DNA of 64,000 bases, from NCBI RefSeq assembly GCF_900109195.1, contig NZ_FNZG01000004.1, positions 124,001-188,000 on the forward strand, read 5' to 3'. The translations under genes and the position numbers were made by a program. Positions 8,705-17,707 of the stretch are shown here, one piece after another (position 1 is the first letter of the stretch; each line of letters opens with the position of its first letter). This DNA is from Pseudooceanicola nitratireducens (GTDB lineage Bacteria > Pseudomonadota > Alphaproteobacteria > Rhodobacterales > Rhodobacteraceae). The notes under the pieces were generated by a model that was given only the letters and a program-made list of their open reading frames with translations, ran no database searches and was not told where the DNA came from.

Positions 8705-9595
8705 CTACTCCAGGTTCTGCACCTGTTCGCGCATCTGTTCAATGACCGCCTTCAGCTCTAGCCCCAGGGCGGTCAGATCGGCGTGCTGCGACTTGGAACA
8801 CAGGGTGTTGGCTTCCCGGTTGAACTCTTGCGCAAGGAAATCCAGCTTGCGGCCCGTGGGGGCGTTGCTGGCGATCAGCGCGCGGGCGGCGGCCACATGG
8901 GCCTTCAGTCGGTCCAGTTCTTCGGTGACGTCGGCCTTGACCGCGATCAGGGCCAGTTCCTGCGCGACGCGCTGCGGATCGACGTTCAGATCGGCATCGA
9001 CCACCCGGGCCAGTTGCTGGTGCAGCGCCTCGCGCGTCGCCTCGGCCCGGTTGGCCAAAACGGCGGCGGATTGCGCCACCAGGTCTTCGATCCGGTCCAG
9101 CTGTTCGGTGAGGATGCGGGCCAGTTCGGCCCCCTCGCCTTCGCGCATGGCCACGAAATTCTCGACCAGCGTGTCGAAATCCCGGATTAGCTGCGCCGCG
9201 AGCGCGGTGTTGTCATCCTCGGTCGTTTCGGTTTCCAGCACACCGCGCACCATCAGGATGTCGGCCGCACGTGACGGTGCCAGGGTCAGACCATGGTGCA
9301 TCGCCAGATCCTCGACCTGGGCCATGGCCAGCAGCGCCTGTTCCATCGCTGCGGCATTGACGGCCAGACCGCCGGCCTCTTCGCTGCGGGTGATGCGCAG
9401 GGTCGCGCTGACATTGCCGCGGGTGACCGACGCAGCGATGCGTTTCTTTGCGGCTTGTTCCAGCCCCGGCACCCAATCCGGCACACGCAGCTTGATATCC
9501 AGCCCCTTGGCATTCACCGACCGGATATCCCAGGTCCAGCTGTGCGGCCCAAGCGCGCCCTGAGCCGAGGCGAAACCTGTCATGGATTGATGCAT
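8705..9595 (-). CDS. YicC/YloC family endoribonuclease
   Basis: 296 aa, beginning [13 protein letters not shown], the hallmark N-terminus of the YicC family. It has a C-terminal DUF1732 domain ending [16 protein letters not shown]. coli YicC is reported as an endoribonuclease acting on sRNA (RyhB), and B. subtilis YloC is related. The start at 9595 is preceded by GAAAGG 7 nt upstream. A second possible start (MTGFAS, 9583) is 4 codons in. It is probably co-transcribed with gmk downstream. Confidence 0.93.
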   Translation of the reverse strand: MHQSMTGFASAQGALGPHSWTWDIRSVNAKGLDIKLRVPDWVPGLEQAAKKRIAASVTRGNVSATLRITRSEEAGGLAVNAAAMEQALLAMAQVEDLAMHHGLTLAPSRAADILMVRGVLETETTEDDNTALAAQLIRDFDTLVENFVAMREGEGAELARILTEQLDRIEDLVAQSAAVLANRAEATREALHQQLARVVDADLNVDPQRVAQELALIAVKADVTEELDRLKAHVAAARALIASNAPTGRKLDFLAQEFNREANTLCSKSQHADLTALGLELKAVIEQMREQVQNLE

Positions 9596-9868
9596 CTGGG
9601 GACCTTTCTTCAAATTTCGCCCAGAAATATAGCGGCGGCCCCGCGAAGGCCAGCGATCATGGCGGCGGACAGACGTCGCGTCACGCAAAGGTGTCCTTTG
9701 GAGCGTTTCACCGGGGCGTTAACCTTTCGTTCAGAATTTGCGCCCAAATAAGGCAGGATCGTGGCATCTTCATACATGAGTAAGCTTGATGCCGTCTTCC
9801 ATTCACGTCTGCGGGGGCAGGACCGGGAAGGCAAAACAAGGCCGTAAGACAAATGACAGGACTGCCCT

Positions 9869-10549
9869 ATGCCGACTGACCGCACCCAGGACCGCAAGGT
9901 CGTAAACATGACGCAATTCGCTTCTTCCGCCCGTTTCCAGCCGATCAAGGAGGTCGAGGCCTATTGGCAGGCGATCCGCGCCGGGCGTCTTGTGCCCCGC
10001 CGGTCCGACATAGATCCGCGCGGGATCGAACGCGCGCTGGAATTCGCCTTTGTCGCGGAACGCATTGCCACCGGGCTGGGACGGCTGCGCATCGCCGGGT
10101 CGCATCTGACCGATCTGCTGGGAATGGAGGTCCGGGGCATGCCGCTGACCGCCTTTTTCGCCACCAATTCCCGTCCCGTGATCACCGACACGCTGGAACA
10201 GGTCTTTGCCGACCCCGCCCTGGCCGAGATCACGCTGACCGGCGAACGCGGCATCGGAAAGCCGGCGCTGGACGGACGGATGATCCTGCTGCCATTGAAA
10301 AGCGACCTTGGCGACATTTCCCGCGTTTTGGGCTGCCTTGTCACCTCTGGATCGGTTGGCCGCGCGCCGCGCCGGTTCGAGATCACAGACACCCGCGTGA
10401 CGCCCCTGCTTGGGGATGCGCGGCTGCCCGATCCGGTGACCCAGGACCCTGCGCCCAGGGTGCCAAGCGGGCTGGCCGAGGCACCGGCCACCTTTGATCC
10501 CGGCCCGCGCCCGTACCTGCGTGTCGTTCGGCGCGAAGACGCCGAATAA
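9869..10549 (+). CDS. PAS_5-family domain protein
   Basis: 226 aa. A single PAS-like domain of the PAS_5 (PF07310-type) family covers about residues 25-165. It starts with the family pattern FQPIKEVEAYWQAIR, then PRRSDIDPRGIERALEFAF and the GSHLTDLLGMEVRGMPL heart of the domain. The C-terminal 50 residues are proline-rich and probably disordered. There is no output domain, so it may be a stand-alone sensor or adaptor. Function is not established. Starts at 9869 (AGGA upstream) or 9908 are both possible. It is divergent from yicC and converges on aroG. Confidence 0.8.
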   Translation: MPTDRTQDRKVVNMTQFASSARFQPIKEVEAYWQAIRAGRLVPRRSDIDPRGIERALEFAFVAERIATGLGRLRIAGSHLTDLLGMEVRGMPLTAFFATNSRPVITDTLEQVFADPALAEITLTGERGIGKPALDGRMILLPLKSDLGDISRVLGCLVTSGSVGRAPRRFEITDTRVTPLLGDARLPDPVTQDPAPRVPSGLAEAPATFDPGPRPYLRVVRREDAE

Positions 10550-10588
10550 GCGTTTCGGAACAAATAGTCTGAAAATCGGTTCTGAATG

Positions 10589-10618
10589 AAAAAGGGCGCA
10601 GTAACCACCTGCGCCCCT
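10589..10618 (-). terminator. Rho-independent terminator of the DAHP synthase gene
   Basis: On the minus strand, stem GGGCGCAG, a 7-nt loop and CTGCGCCC are followed by TTTTT at 10593-10589. It lies 31 nt past the minus-strand stop. The plus-strand reading lacks a good T-run. Confidence 0.85.
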
Positions 10619-10648
10619 TCACAAAATCAATCGTTCCGCTTCGGGTGA

Positions 10649-12016
10649 TCAGCTGGCCTCGGCCAGTTGCTCCTGCCGCATCGCGGTCAGCTCTTCCGCC
10701 ACAAGGAAGGCCAGTTCCAGCGACTGGGACGCGTTCAGGCGCGGGTCGCAGGCGGTGTGGTAGCGGTCTTTCAGATCCTCGTCCGAGACGTCCTGAAGCC
10801 CGCCGACACATTCGGTCACGTCCAGGCCGGTCATCTCGAAATGCACGCCGCCGGGGATGGTGCCCGCAGCCTTGTGGGCGGCAAAGAACTCCTGCACCTC
10901 GCGCAGGACCAGATCGAAGGGCCGGGTCTTGTAGCCGGTCGCCGATTTGATCGTGTTGCCGTGCATCGGATCGCAGACCCAGACGACATTCGCGCCCTCG
11001 GCCTTCACGGTTTCGATCAGACGCGGCAGATGGTCGGCCACCTTGCCAGCGCCGAACCGCGCGATCAGGGTCAGGCGACCCATCTCGTTCGCCGGGTTCA
11101 GCGTTTTCAGCAGGACCTTCAGATCGTCCTCGGTCATCGAGGGGCCGCACTTCAACCCGATCGGATTCTGCACGCCCTTGCAGAATTCCACATGCGCGCC
11201 GTCAGGCTGACGGGTGCGGTCACCGATCCAGATCATGTGGCCCGAGCCCGCCAGATGCTGACCGGTGGTCGAATCCACGCGGCACAGCGCCTCTTCATAC
11301 TCAAGCAGCAGGGCTTCGTGGCTGGTGTAGAAATCCACCTGGCGCAGCGCGTGCTGGCGTTCGGAATTCACACCGGCGGCGCGGATGAAATCCAGCGTGT
11401 CGGTGATCCGGTTGGCCATGTCGCGGAAGCGCTCGGCCTCGTCCGATTCGGTGAAGCCAAGGGTCCAACGGTGCACTTCGTTGACGTCGGCATAACCGCC
11501 GGTCGAGAAGGCGCGCAGCAGGTTCAGCGTTGCGGCGGCCTGGGTGTAGGCCTGCAACATCTTGTCGGGATTGGGGATTCGCGCCTCGGGCGTGAAGTCC
11601 AGATCGTTGATGATGTCGCCGCGGAAGCTGGGAAGTTCCACACCATCAATCGTTTCGGTCGGGGCAGACCGGGGCTTGGCGAACTGGCCGGCCATGCGGC
11701 CGATCTTCACCACGGGCACCTTGGCGCCGAAGGTCAGGACCATGGCCATCTGCAGCATCACCTTGAAGGTGTCGCGGATGCTGTCGGCGCTGAACTGTTC
11801 GAAAGCCTCGGCACAATCGCCGCCCTGAAGCACGAAGGCCTCACCGCGTCCGGCCTGACCAAGCGCCTGTTTCAGGCGGCGGGCCTCGCCTGCAAAGACC
11901 AGCGGCGGATATTTGGACAGCTTTGCCTCGACCGCGTTCAGGGCGGCCTCATCGGGATAGTCGGGCATCTGCACCCGCGGCTTGTTGCGCCAATCGCTTT
12001 TGGTCCAGCCGGTCAC
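10649..12016 (-). CDS. aroG: Class II 3-deoxy-7-phosphoheptulonate (DAHP) synthase
   Basis: 455 aa, the plant/mycobacterial (type II) DAHP synthase length. It condenses PEP with erythrose-4-phosphate as the first step of the shikimate pathway. The N-terminus W-x-K-SDWRNKP and the conserved LQGGDCAEAF metal-site cysteine motif are diagnostic. Other type II blocks are KIGRMAGQFAKPRS, CDPMHGNT and GVHFEMTGLDVTECVGG. A strong terminator follows. It is monocistronic and diverges from the AraC-type regulator at 12198. The symbol is by analogy to type II enzymes; naming varies between genomes. Confidence 0.95.
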   Translation of the reverse strand: MTGWTKSDWRNKPRVQMPDYPDEAALNAVEAKLSKYPPLVFAGEARRLKQALGQAGRGEAFVLQGGDCAEAFEQFSADSIRDTFKVMLQMAMVLTFGAKVPVVKIGRMAGQFAKPRSAPTETIDGVELPSFRGDIINDLDFTPEARIPNPDKMLQAYTQAAATLNLLRAFSTGGYADVNEVHRWTLGFTESDEAERFRDMANRITDTLDFIRAAGVNSERQHALRQVDFYTSHEALLLEYEEALCRVDSTTGQHLAGSGHMIWIGDRTRQPDGAHVEFCKGVQNPIGLKCGPSMTEDDLKVLLKTLNPANEMGRLTLIARFGAGKVADHLPRLIETVKAEGANVVWVCDPMHGNTIKSATGYKTRPFDLVLREVQEFFAAHKAAGTIPGGVHFEMTGLDVTECVGGLQDVSDEDLKDRYHTACDPRLNASQSLELAFLVAEELTAMRQEQLAEAS

Positions 12017-12197
12017 GTTCTTTCCTCCACCGGGATTTCAAGTTCGACGGGTTATAGACAGGATAAAATCACGACACCACCGGCAATCCGTCCCGTGGTC
12101 CCTTTTGGCCGCCCTTCCCGTCCTTTTGCGCCCCTTGTGCGACACATTCGACCATGACAAAGTTACCGCTATCCTGTTGAGGGGAAACGGATTGGGC

Positions 12198-13166
12198 ATG
12201 ACGGACAAACCTTCGCACTTCGTATTCGTGCTGCTGGACAACTTTTCGTTGCTGGCCTTCGCATCGGCGTTGGAATGTCTGAGGATCGCCAACCGTATGG
12301 CGTCATCGCCGCTGTATTCCTGGGAGGTCCAGTCAGAAACCGGCGACAACGTCACCTGTTCGGCCGGCACGACCTTTGCGTCCGACACCAAGCTGGGTGA
12401 GTTGTCGCGCGACGACACGGTGCTGGTCTGCGCGGGGCTTGAGGTGCAGAAGGCCACGACAAAGCCGCTGATGAACTGGCTGCGGCGTGAGGCCCGCAAG
12501 GGTCTGCGCATCGGCGGGCTGTGCACCGGGGCGCATGTCCTGGCCGAGGCCGGGCTGCTGGACGGCAAGCGCGCCACGATCCACTGGGAAAACCACGACA
12601 GCTTTGCCGAGCAATACGAGGACATCACCCTGACCAAGTCGGTCTTTGTCCTGGACGGCAATCGCATGACCACGGCGGGCGGCACGTCCTCGATCGACCT
12701 GATGCTGAAACTGATTGCCGACCGGAACGGCGAAGAACTTGCCAATTCGGTGGCGGATCAGCTGATCTATTCCTCGATCCGGACGGACCAGGACACGCAG
12801 CGCCTGTCGGTTCCGACGCGGATCGGCGTGCGCCACCCCAAACTGAGCCAGGTCATCCAGATGATGGAGCGCAATATCGAGGAACCGATTTCGCCCGCGA
12901 TCCTGGCCAAGGACGTCGGCATGTCGACCCGCCAGCTGGAGCGTCTGTTCCGCCGCTACCTGAACCGGTCGCCCAAACGGTACTACATGGAGCTGCGGCT
13001 GCAGAAGGCGCGCAACCTGCTGATGCAGACGGATATGAGCGTGATCAACGTGGCGCTGGCCTGCGGTTTCTCCTCGCCCTCGCATTTTTCCAAATGCTAT
13101 CGCGCACAGTATCAGACCACCCCCTATCGGGAACGCGGCACCCAGGCGACACGCGGAGAGGCCTGA
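12198..13166 (+). CDS. GlxA-family (DJ-1/PfpI plus AraC HTH) transcriptional regulator
   Basis: 322 aa. Residues 1 to about 190 form a DJ-1/PfpI-like amidotransferase fold (FVFVLLDNFSLLAF; nucleophile-elbow-like GGLCTGAHVLAEAG). The last about 100 residues are a double helix-turn-helix AraC domain (STRQLERLFRRYLNRSPKRYYMELRL, then VALACGFSSPSHFSKCYR). This architecture occurs in regulators of glycine betaine, carnitine and arginine catabolism (GbdR/CdhR/ArgR). The start at 12198 gives the typical N-terminus; an upstream extension is non-conserved-looking. The actual ligand and targets cannot be read here. A betaine or carnitine role would fit the corrinoid/MttB genes but is only a guess. Confidence 0.88.
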   Translation: MTDKPSHFVFVLLDNFSLLAFASALECLRIANRMASSPLYSWEVQSETGDNVTCSAGTTFASDTKLGELSRDDTVLVCAGLEVQKATTKPLMNWLRREARKGLRIGGLCTGAHVLAEAGLLDGKRATIHWENHDSFAEQYEDITLTKSVFVLDGNRMTTAGGTSSIDLMLKLIADRNGEELANSVADQLIYSSIRTDQDTQRLSVPTRIGVRHPKLSQVIQMMERNIEEPISPAILAKDVGMSTRQLERLFRRYLNRSPKRYYMELRLQKARNLLMQTDMSVINVALACGFSSPSHFSKCYRAQYQTTPYRERGTQATRGEA

Positions 13167-13187
13167 GGTCCGCGCGGCCCAGCCCGA

Positions 13188-14303
13188 CTAGCCGAACAGA
13201 TCCAGCTGATCGCCGGGGCGCGGCGGCGGGCGGAACAGATCCGTGCGCAGGGGCACCGTCGCCTCGTCCAGGCCCAGACGCCTGCGGGCGGCGTCGAACC
13301 GGGCGGCGATCATCTGGGCATAGACGCCCTGACCGCGCATCCGCTTGCCCCATTGCGCCTCGTACAGCTTGCCGCCGTGCATGTCGCGCAACCGGTTCAG
13401 CACCTTGTCGGCCCGGTCGGGATGGCTGTCGCGCAGCCAGGTTTCGACCAGTGGCGCGACCTCGGCCGGCAGGCGCAGCATGATCCAGCTGGCGGATCGC
13501 GCGCCGGCCTCATGGCCTGCGGTCAGGATCGCCTCGACCTCGGTGTCGGTCAGGCCGGGCACCACCGGGGACACCATCAGCCGCACGGGGATCCCCGCCT
13601 GCGCCAGCGCCCGGATCACCGCAAGGCGTTTCGCCGGGGGCGGCACGCGGGGCTCCATCTTCCGGGACAGCGCGGGATCCAGCGTGGTGACGGAAATGCC
13701 GACCGCCACCAGCCCGCGCGCGGCCATGTCCGACAGGATATCCAGATCGTTCAGGATGCCCGCCCCCTTGGTCACGATCGCCGTGGGGTGGTTGTAATCG
13801 CTTAGCACCGACAGGCAGGCGCGGGTCAGCTTCAGCTGGTGTTCGACCGGCTGATAGGGGTCGGTATTCGTGCCCATGGCAATCGGGGCCACCTTGTAGG
13901 ACCGGGCGCGCAATTCCTTTTCCAGCACCTCGGCTCCGTTCATCCGGGCGGTCAGGCGGGTTTCGAAATCCAGCCCCGGCGACAGCCCCAGATAGGCGTG
14001 GCTGGGCCGGGCAAAGCAATAGACGCAGCCATGTTCGCAGCCGCGATAGACGTTGATCGACCGGTCAAAGGGCAGATCGGGCGACCGGTTGTAGGTGATC
14101 AGGCTGCGGGCGATCTCGGGCCGCACCTCGGTCCGGATCTGGGGGATGTCTTCCTCGATCTCCCATCCGTCGTCGATGGCGATGCGGTCATGGGATTCAA
14201 AGCGGCCCGGCTGATTGGTGCTGACACCCCTTCCCCGACGGCTTTGCGGCGGCAGGACGTGGTCGGGCGTCAGGTCCCGGCTGGTCTGGGGCGGGCGAGT
14301 CAT
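13188..14303 (-). CDS. PA0069-type radical SAM protein
   Basis: 371 aa. It carries the radical-SAM cluster motif C-x3-C-x2-C in YRGCEHGCVYCFAR, followed by PSHAYLGLSPG. The N-terminal leader of about 70 residues with GRGVSTNQPGRFES is the signature of the PA0069 family, related to spore photoproduct lyase/SplB-like Rv2578c. The substrate is unknown. The chosen ATG begins MTRPPQTS; the reading frame extends upstream but without similarity to the family pattern. It ends 21 nt past the convergent GlxA-type gene. Confidence 0.9.
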   Translation of the reverse strand: MTRPPQTSRDLTPDHVLPPQSRRGRGVSTNQPGRFESHDRIAIDDGWEIEEDIPQIRTEVRPEIARSLITYNRSPDLPFDRSINVYRGCEHGCVYCFARPSHAYLGLSPGLDFETRLTARMNGAEVLEKELRARSYKVAPIAMGTNTDPYQPVEHQLKLTRACLSVLSDYNHPTAIVTKGAGILNDLDILSDMAARGLVAVGISVTTLDPALSRKMEPRVPPPAKRLAVIRALAQAGIPVRLMVSPVVPGLTDTEVEAILTAGHEAGARSASWIMLRLPAEVAPLVETWLRDSHPDRADKVLNRLRDMHGGKLYEAQWGKRMRGQGVYAQMIAARFDAARRRLGLDEATVPLRTDLFRPPPRPGDQLDLFG

Positions 14304-14529
14304 GCGCCCAATATGAACAAAAGAAGAACATACGCAAGATGCGGCGCAAATGGGCCAGCCTAAACATCTGTGTAACCAATGATCTCTATGAAGATTTTTC
14401 GCATTCGGTTTGCCGCGAAACAGCGGTAAGGTCGGTCCATCGCGTTCCAATGTCGCAATCTGACCCGCCGGAATGCGAGAAACACGCCATGTCTGGCGTA
14501 ACGCTAGCCCAGGGATCAAGGTAAGCCCC

Positions 14530-15231
14530 ATGTCTGACGAAGAAGATATCATCCTCTCCGACCTCAACGACGACGAGCTTGTCGATCAGATGTTCGACGA
14601 CCTCTACGACGGTTTGAAGGAAGAGATCGAAGAAGGCGTGCGCATCCTGCTGGATCGCGACTGGACCCCCTATGACATCCTGACCAAGGCGCTTGTCGGC
14701 GGGATGACCATCGTCGGCCACGACTTCCGCGACGGGATCCTTTTCGTCCCCGAGGTGCTTCTGGCCGCCAACGCGATGAAGGGCGGCATGGCCATCCTGA
14801 AACCGCTGCTGGCCGAAACCGGCGCGCCGCGCATGGGCAAGATGGTGATCGGCACCGTGAAGGGCGACATCCATGACATCGGCAAGAACCTTGTCGCGAT
14901 GATGATGGAAGGCGCCGGCTTTGAGGTCGTGGACCTTGGCATCAACAACGCCGTCGAAGCCTACATCGAAGCCGCCGCCGCGGAAGAGGCCGACATCGTC
15001 GGCATGTCCGCGCTGCTGACCACGACGATGCCCTACATGAAGGTCGTCATCGACACGATGAAGGAACAGGGCGTCCGCGACGATTACATCGTTCTGGTCG
15101 GCGGTGCGCCCCTGAACGAAGAATTCGGCCGCGCCATCGGTGCCGACGCCTATTGCCGCGATGCGGCCGTGGCCGTCGAAACCGCCAAGCAGATGATCGC
15201 GCGCAAGCACAACCAGGGCGTAGCCAGCTAA
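14530..15231 (+). CDS. Methyltransferase cognate corrinoid protein (MtbC/MttC family)
   Basis: 233 aa. An N-terminal helical B12-binding cap (about residues 15-95) precedes a Rossmann B12-binding domain with the cobalt-ligand motif D-x-H-x-x-G (GDIHDIGKN, H115), the GMSALL serine region and the VGGAP glycine pair. Such proteins carry a methyl group from a substrate-specific methyltransferase to tetrahydrofolate or another acceptor. An acidic N-terminal leader is present. It is followed 44 nt later by a DUF1638 gene, a known neighbour of corrinoid methyltransferase systems. The only MttB-type methyltransferase in the window is at 58.7 kb. Confidence 0.92.
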   Translation: MSDEEDIILSDLNDDELVDQMFDDLYDGLKEEIEEGVRILLDRDWTPYDILTKALVGGMTIVGHDFRDGILFVPEVLLAANAMKGGMAILKPLLAETGAPRMGKMVIGTVKGDIHDIGKNLVAMMMEGAGFEVVDLGINNAVEAYIEAAAAEEADIVGMSALLTTTMPYMKVVIDTMKEQGVRDDYIVLVGGAPLNEEFGRAIGADAYCRDAAVAVETAKQMIARKHNQGVAS

Positions 15232-15275
15232 GCCACCCCCCTGGCCCCTTTCGGGTCGGCGCGCAGGAGCCAGTC

Positions 15276-15908
15276 ATGAAGATCCCCACGGATCGCGAAT
15301 TGACGGAACAGGGATTAGAGGCGGCCTCTGGGGGCCGCCTTCTTGTTCTGGCCTGCGGGGCGCTGGCGCGGGAAATCCTGGCCCTGATGGACGCCAATGG
15401 CTGGGGTCATGTCGATCTGCACTGTCTGCCCGCCATCCTGCACAATTACCCCGAGAAGATCGCGGACGCCGTGCGCAAGGCGGTCGAAGACCGGCGTAGC
15501 GATTACGACCAGGTCTTCGTGGCCTATGCCGATTGCGGCACCGGCGGCGACCTGTCCCGCGTCTGCGACGACCTGGGCGTGCAGATGATCCGCGGCCCGC
15601 ATTGCTATGCCTTCTTCGAAGGTGTCGACGCCTTCGTCGCCCGAGATGAGATCTTTGCCTTTTACCTGACGGATTTCCTGACCCGCCAGTTCGACACCTT
15701 CGTCTGGAAGGGGCTGAAGATCGACAAGCATCCGCAGCTGCGCGACATGTACTTTGGCCATTATCAAAAGCTGATCTACCTGGCCCAGACCGACGACCCC
15801 GACCTGACCGCCCGCGCGCAAGAGGCCGCCGACCGGCTTGGACTGGCCTTCGAACGGCGTTACACGGGGTACGGAGAGCTGGCGACAGCGCTTGGGGCTG
15901 CTGTCTGA
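15276..15908 (+). CDS. DUF1638 protein linked to corrinoid methyl transfer
   Basis: 210 aa. The family pattern is visible in VLACGALAREI, HCLPAILHNYPEKI, AYADCGTGGDL and RGPHCYAFFEG. Cysteines C27, C50, C87, C97 and C110, with nearby histidines, could bind a metal or cobalamin, but this is inference. Members often sit beside methylamine or methanol corrinoid protein genes; biochemical function is unsettled. The start is supported by CAGGAG 6 nt before the ATG. It probably forms an operon with the corrinoid gene. Confidence 0.85.
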   Translation: MKIPTDRELTEQGLEAASGGRLLVLACGALAREILALMDANGWGHVDLHCLPAILHNYPEKIADAVRKAVEDRRSDYDQVFVAYADCGTGGDLSRVCDDLGVQMIRGPHCYAFFEGVDAFVARDEIFAFYLTDFLTRQFDTFVWKGLKIDKHPQLRDMYFGHYQKLIYLAQTDDPDLTARAQEAADRLGLAFERRYTGYGELATALGAAV

Positions 15909-15971
15909 TCGCGTGATCTGACCGGCGGTTCCCGAAACCCCACACACCCCGCCCGACATCGAGTGTCCCGC

Positions 15972-16478
15972 ATGATCCCGTCTCTGAAAGAAGATTGCAG
16001 CCAATGCGCGGCGCTGTGCTGTCTGGCGCTGTCGATCGACCGCAGCGAACATTTCGCCATCGACAAGCCGGCGGGCGTGCCCTGCCCCAATCTTGACGGC
16101 CACCATTGCAAGATCCACCGCTGGCTGCGTGTCGAAGGCTTTTCCGGCTGCACGGTATATTCCTGTGGCGGGGCCGGTCAGCGCGTCACGCAAGAGCTGT
16201 TCGCGGGCCAAAGCTGGCGCGACGATCCCGCCCTGACCGTCCCGATGATGGAGGCCTTTCGCGGCATGCGCGCAATCCAGGACCGGCTGGCGATCCTGAT
16301 CGCCGCGCAGGAAAACCTGCCACTGGATGCGCAGGATCAGGCGACGGTGTCGGAAATGATCGGCTGGCTGCTGCCCGACGCGGTGGATTTCGACGTGGTG
16401 CGGTTCTTCCCCGGATCCGTGCGCGAGGGCGAAATCGACCTTTTCCTGCCGGGCTTGCGCCGCTACGTGCAGCGTTAG
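15972..16478 (+). CDS. Cysteine-cluster protein (YkgJ-like)
   Basis: 168 aa from the ATG at 15972 (a GTG at 15963 is an alternative). The N-terminus holds C9, C12, C16 and C17 (DCSQCAALCC), and more Cys/His follow in CPNLDGHHCKIH and GFSGCTVYSC. This is the layout of YkgJ-type putative zinc- or iron-chelating proteins and also matches the N-terminal part of some Rhodobacterales pentapeptide-repeat proteins. The C-terminal half lacks cysteines and is helical. Its stop overlaps the stop of convergent sufE, which is itself an Fe-S assembly gene. Function is unknown. Confidence 0.75.
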   Translation: MIPSLKEDCSQCAALCCLALSIDRSEHFAIDKPAGVPCPNLDGHHCKIHRWLRVEGFSGCTVYSCGGAGQRVTQELFAGQSWRDDPALTVPMMEAFRGMRAIQDRLAILIAAQENLPLDAQDQATVSEMIGWLLPDAVDFDVVRFFPGSVREGEIDLFLPGLRRYVQR

Positions 16479-16876
16479 GCGGCGACCTCGCGGATGCGCT
16501 GGATCATGGCGCGCACGCCGTTGGACCGCTGCGCCGACAGGTGATCCTGCAGCCCAAGGCGCGACAACTCGGCCTGGGCATCGACGCCGCCGACCTGCGC
16601 GACGGGCAGATCGTTGTACAGCGCACGCAGCACGGCGATCAGCCCCCGCACGATCATCGCATCGCTTTCGCCGTCGAACCGGAAGGTGCCGCCGTCGATC
16701 TTCGGGAACAGCCAGACTTGGCTGGCGCAGCCGTCGACCTTGTTGGCGGGCACTTTCAGCGCCTCGTCCAGCGGGTCCATCGCCTTGCCCAGTTCGATCA
16801 CGTGACGATAGCGGTCTTCCCAGTCCTCGAGGAACTCGAAATCTTCGACAATCTCTTCGAATGCGGGCTGGGCCAT
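16475..16876 (-). CDS. sufE: SufE family sulfur-transfer protein
   Basis: 133 aa. It accepts persulfide sulfur from the cysteine desulfurase SufS for Fe-S cluster assembly. The active cysteine C50 is in the invariant context KVDGCASQVWL, and the N-terminal FEEIVEDFEFLEDWEDRY helix is typical. An upstream in-frame extension to 16960 is unlikely. The rest of the suf operon is not in this window. It is convergent with the Cys-cluster gene, with overlapping stop codons. Confidence 0.95.
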   Translation of the reverse strand: MAQPAFEEIVEDFEFLEDWEDRYRHVIELGKAMDPLDEALKVPANKVDGCASQVWLFPKIDGGTFRFDGESDAMIVRGLIAVLRALYNDLPVAQVGGVDAQAELSRLGLQDHLSAQRSNGVRAMIQRIREVAA

Positions 16877-17077
16877 GGTCTCTCCTACGTCTTGGGGCAG
16901 AGGTAAGCCTGGCCGCGGGGCTTGTCCAGCCCGAGACCCGTCCTGACAAGTCGCCGCCATGTCTGCGTCGTGTCCCCGGCGCGACGCCCGGCACCTCAGC
17001 CCAAGCCTTGGGGCGGGAACGGCTTTTCAAGCGGGCCGCGATGCGCTACCCAATCCCAAAGGTAAAGAGGGCGGATC

Positions 17078-17572
17078 ATGCGCAAGACACTTCCCCTGTT
17101 GCTGGTTGCAGCACTGGTACTGACCAGCTGCGGTCGCATTCGTGACAGCCGGATCAACCCGTTCAACTGGTTCGGCCGCGCCGAGGCCCGGCAGCTGGAC
17201 GGCAGCGAAAGCAATCCGCTGATCCCGCGCCGCTCGGCCCTGGCCGCGCGCGAGGTGCCCGACACCCGCACCCGTGTGGGATCCGTGACCAATCTGGTGG
17301 TCGAACGCCTGCCCGGCGGTGCCATCATCCGCGCCACGGCCGTCTCGGACCGTCAGGGGGCCTATGAGGTCGCCCTGCGCCCCGTCGAAAGCGAAGACCT
17401 GCCCGAGGGCCTGGTGCAATATGAATTCGTTGCCTATCAGCCCATGGCCCCGCAGGGAACCGAGGCCTCGCGCAGCCTGACCGCCGCCGCACGGCTGACC
17501 GATCAGGAGCTGGCCAAGATTTCGCGGATCGAGGTTCTGGGCGCCCGCAACGCCCTGACCACCCGGCGCTGA
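17078..17572 (+). CDS. Hypothetical lipoprotein
   Basis: 164 aa. The signal peptide with lipobox LTSC predicts lipidation at C18 and export to the envelope. The mature part contains an INPFNWFGR motif, then a predicted mixed alpha/beta domain with LVVERLPGGAIIRATAV. I recognise no named domain. It resembles the small conserved lipoproteins of Rhodobacterales. A GAGGGCGG ribosome site precedes the ATG, and a strong terminator follows at 17610, so it is monocistronic. Confidence 0.75.
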   Translation: MRKTLPLLLVAALVLTSCGRIRDSRINPFNWFGRAEARQLDGSESNPLIPRRSALAAREVPDTRTRVGSVTNLVVERLPGGAIIRATAVSDRQGAYEVALRPVESEDLPEGLVQYEFVAYQPMAPQGTEASRSLTAAARLTDQELAKISRIEVLGARNALTTRR

Positions 17573-17609
17573 TCCCAAGGGACACGCCGGACGTTCCGGT
17601 AAAAATTCA

Positions 17610-17639
17610 ACGGGCTGGCCTTGGGGCCGGCCCGTTTTT
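17610..17639 (+). terminator. Rho-independent terminator after the lipoprotein gene
   Basis: Near-perfect 11-bp stem (ACGGGCTGGCC / GGCCGGCCCGT) with a TTGG loop and a following TTTTTC. Confidence 0.9.
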
Positions 17640-17675
17640 CTTTGCGGGGCTGATTTGACGATGCCCAGGCCGCAA

Positions 17676-17700
17676 ACGAAAACCGGGGCCTGGGCCCCGG
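17676..17700 (-). terminator. Rho-independent terminator of rnd
   Basis: On the minus strand, CCGGGGCC and GGCCCCGG with a 2-nt loop are followed by TTTTCGTTT. It lies 8 nt past the rnd stop. Confidence 0.75.
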
Positions 17701-17707
17701 TCTGATC

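Noticed and set aside
14304-14529. Cobalamin riboswitch upstream of the corrinoid protein
   Set aside because: I could not find the B12-box or a long leader; the spacer is too short for the known element.
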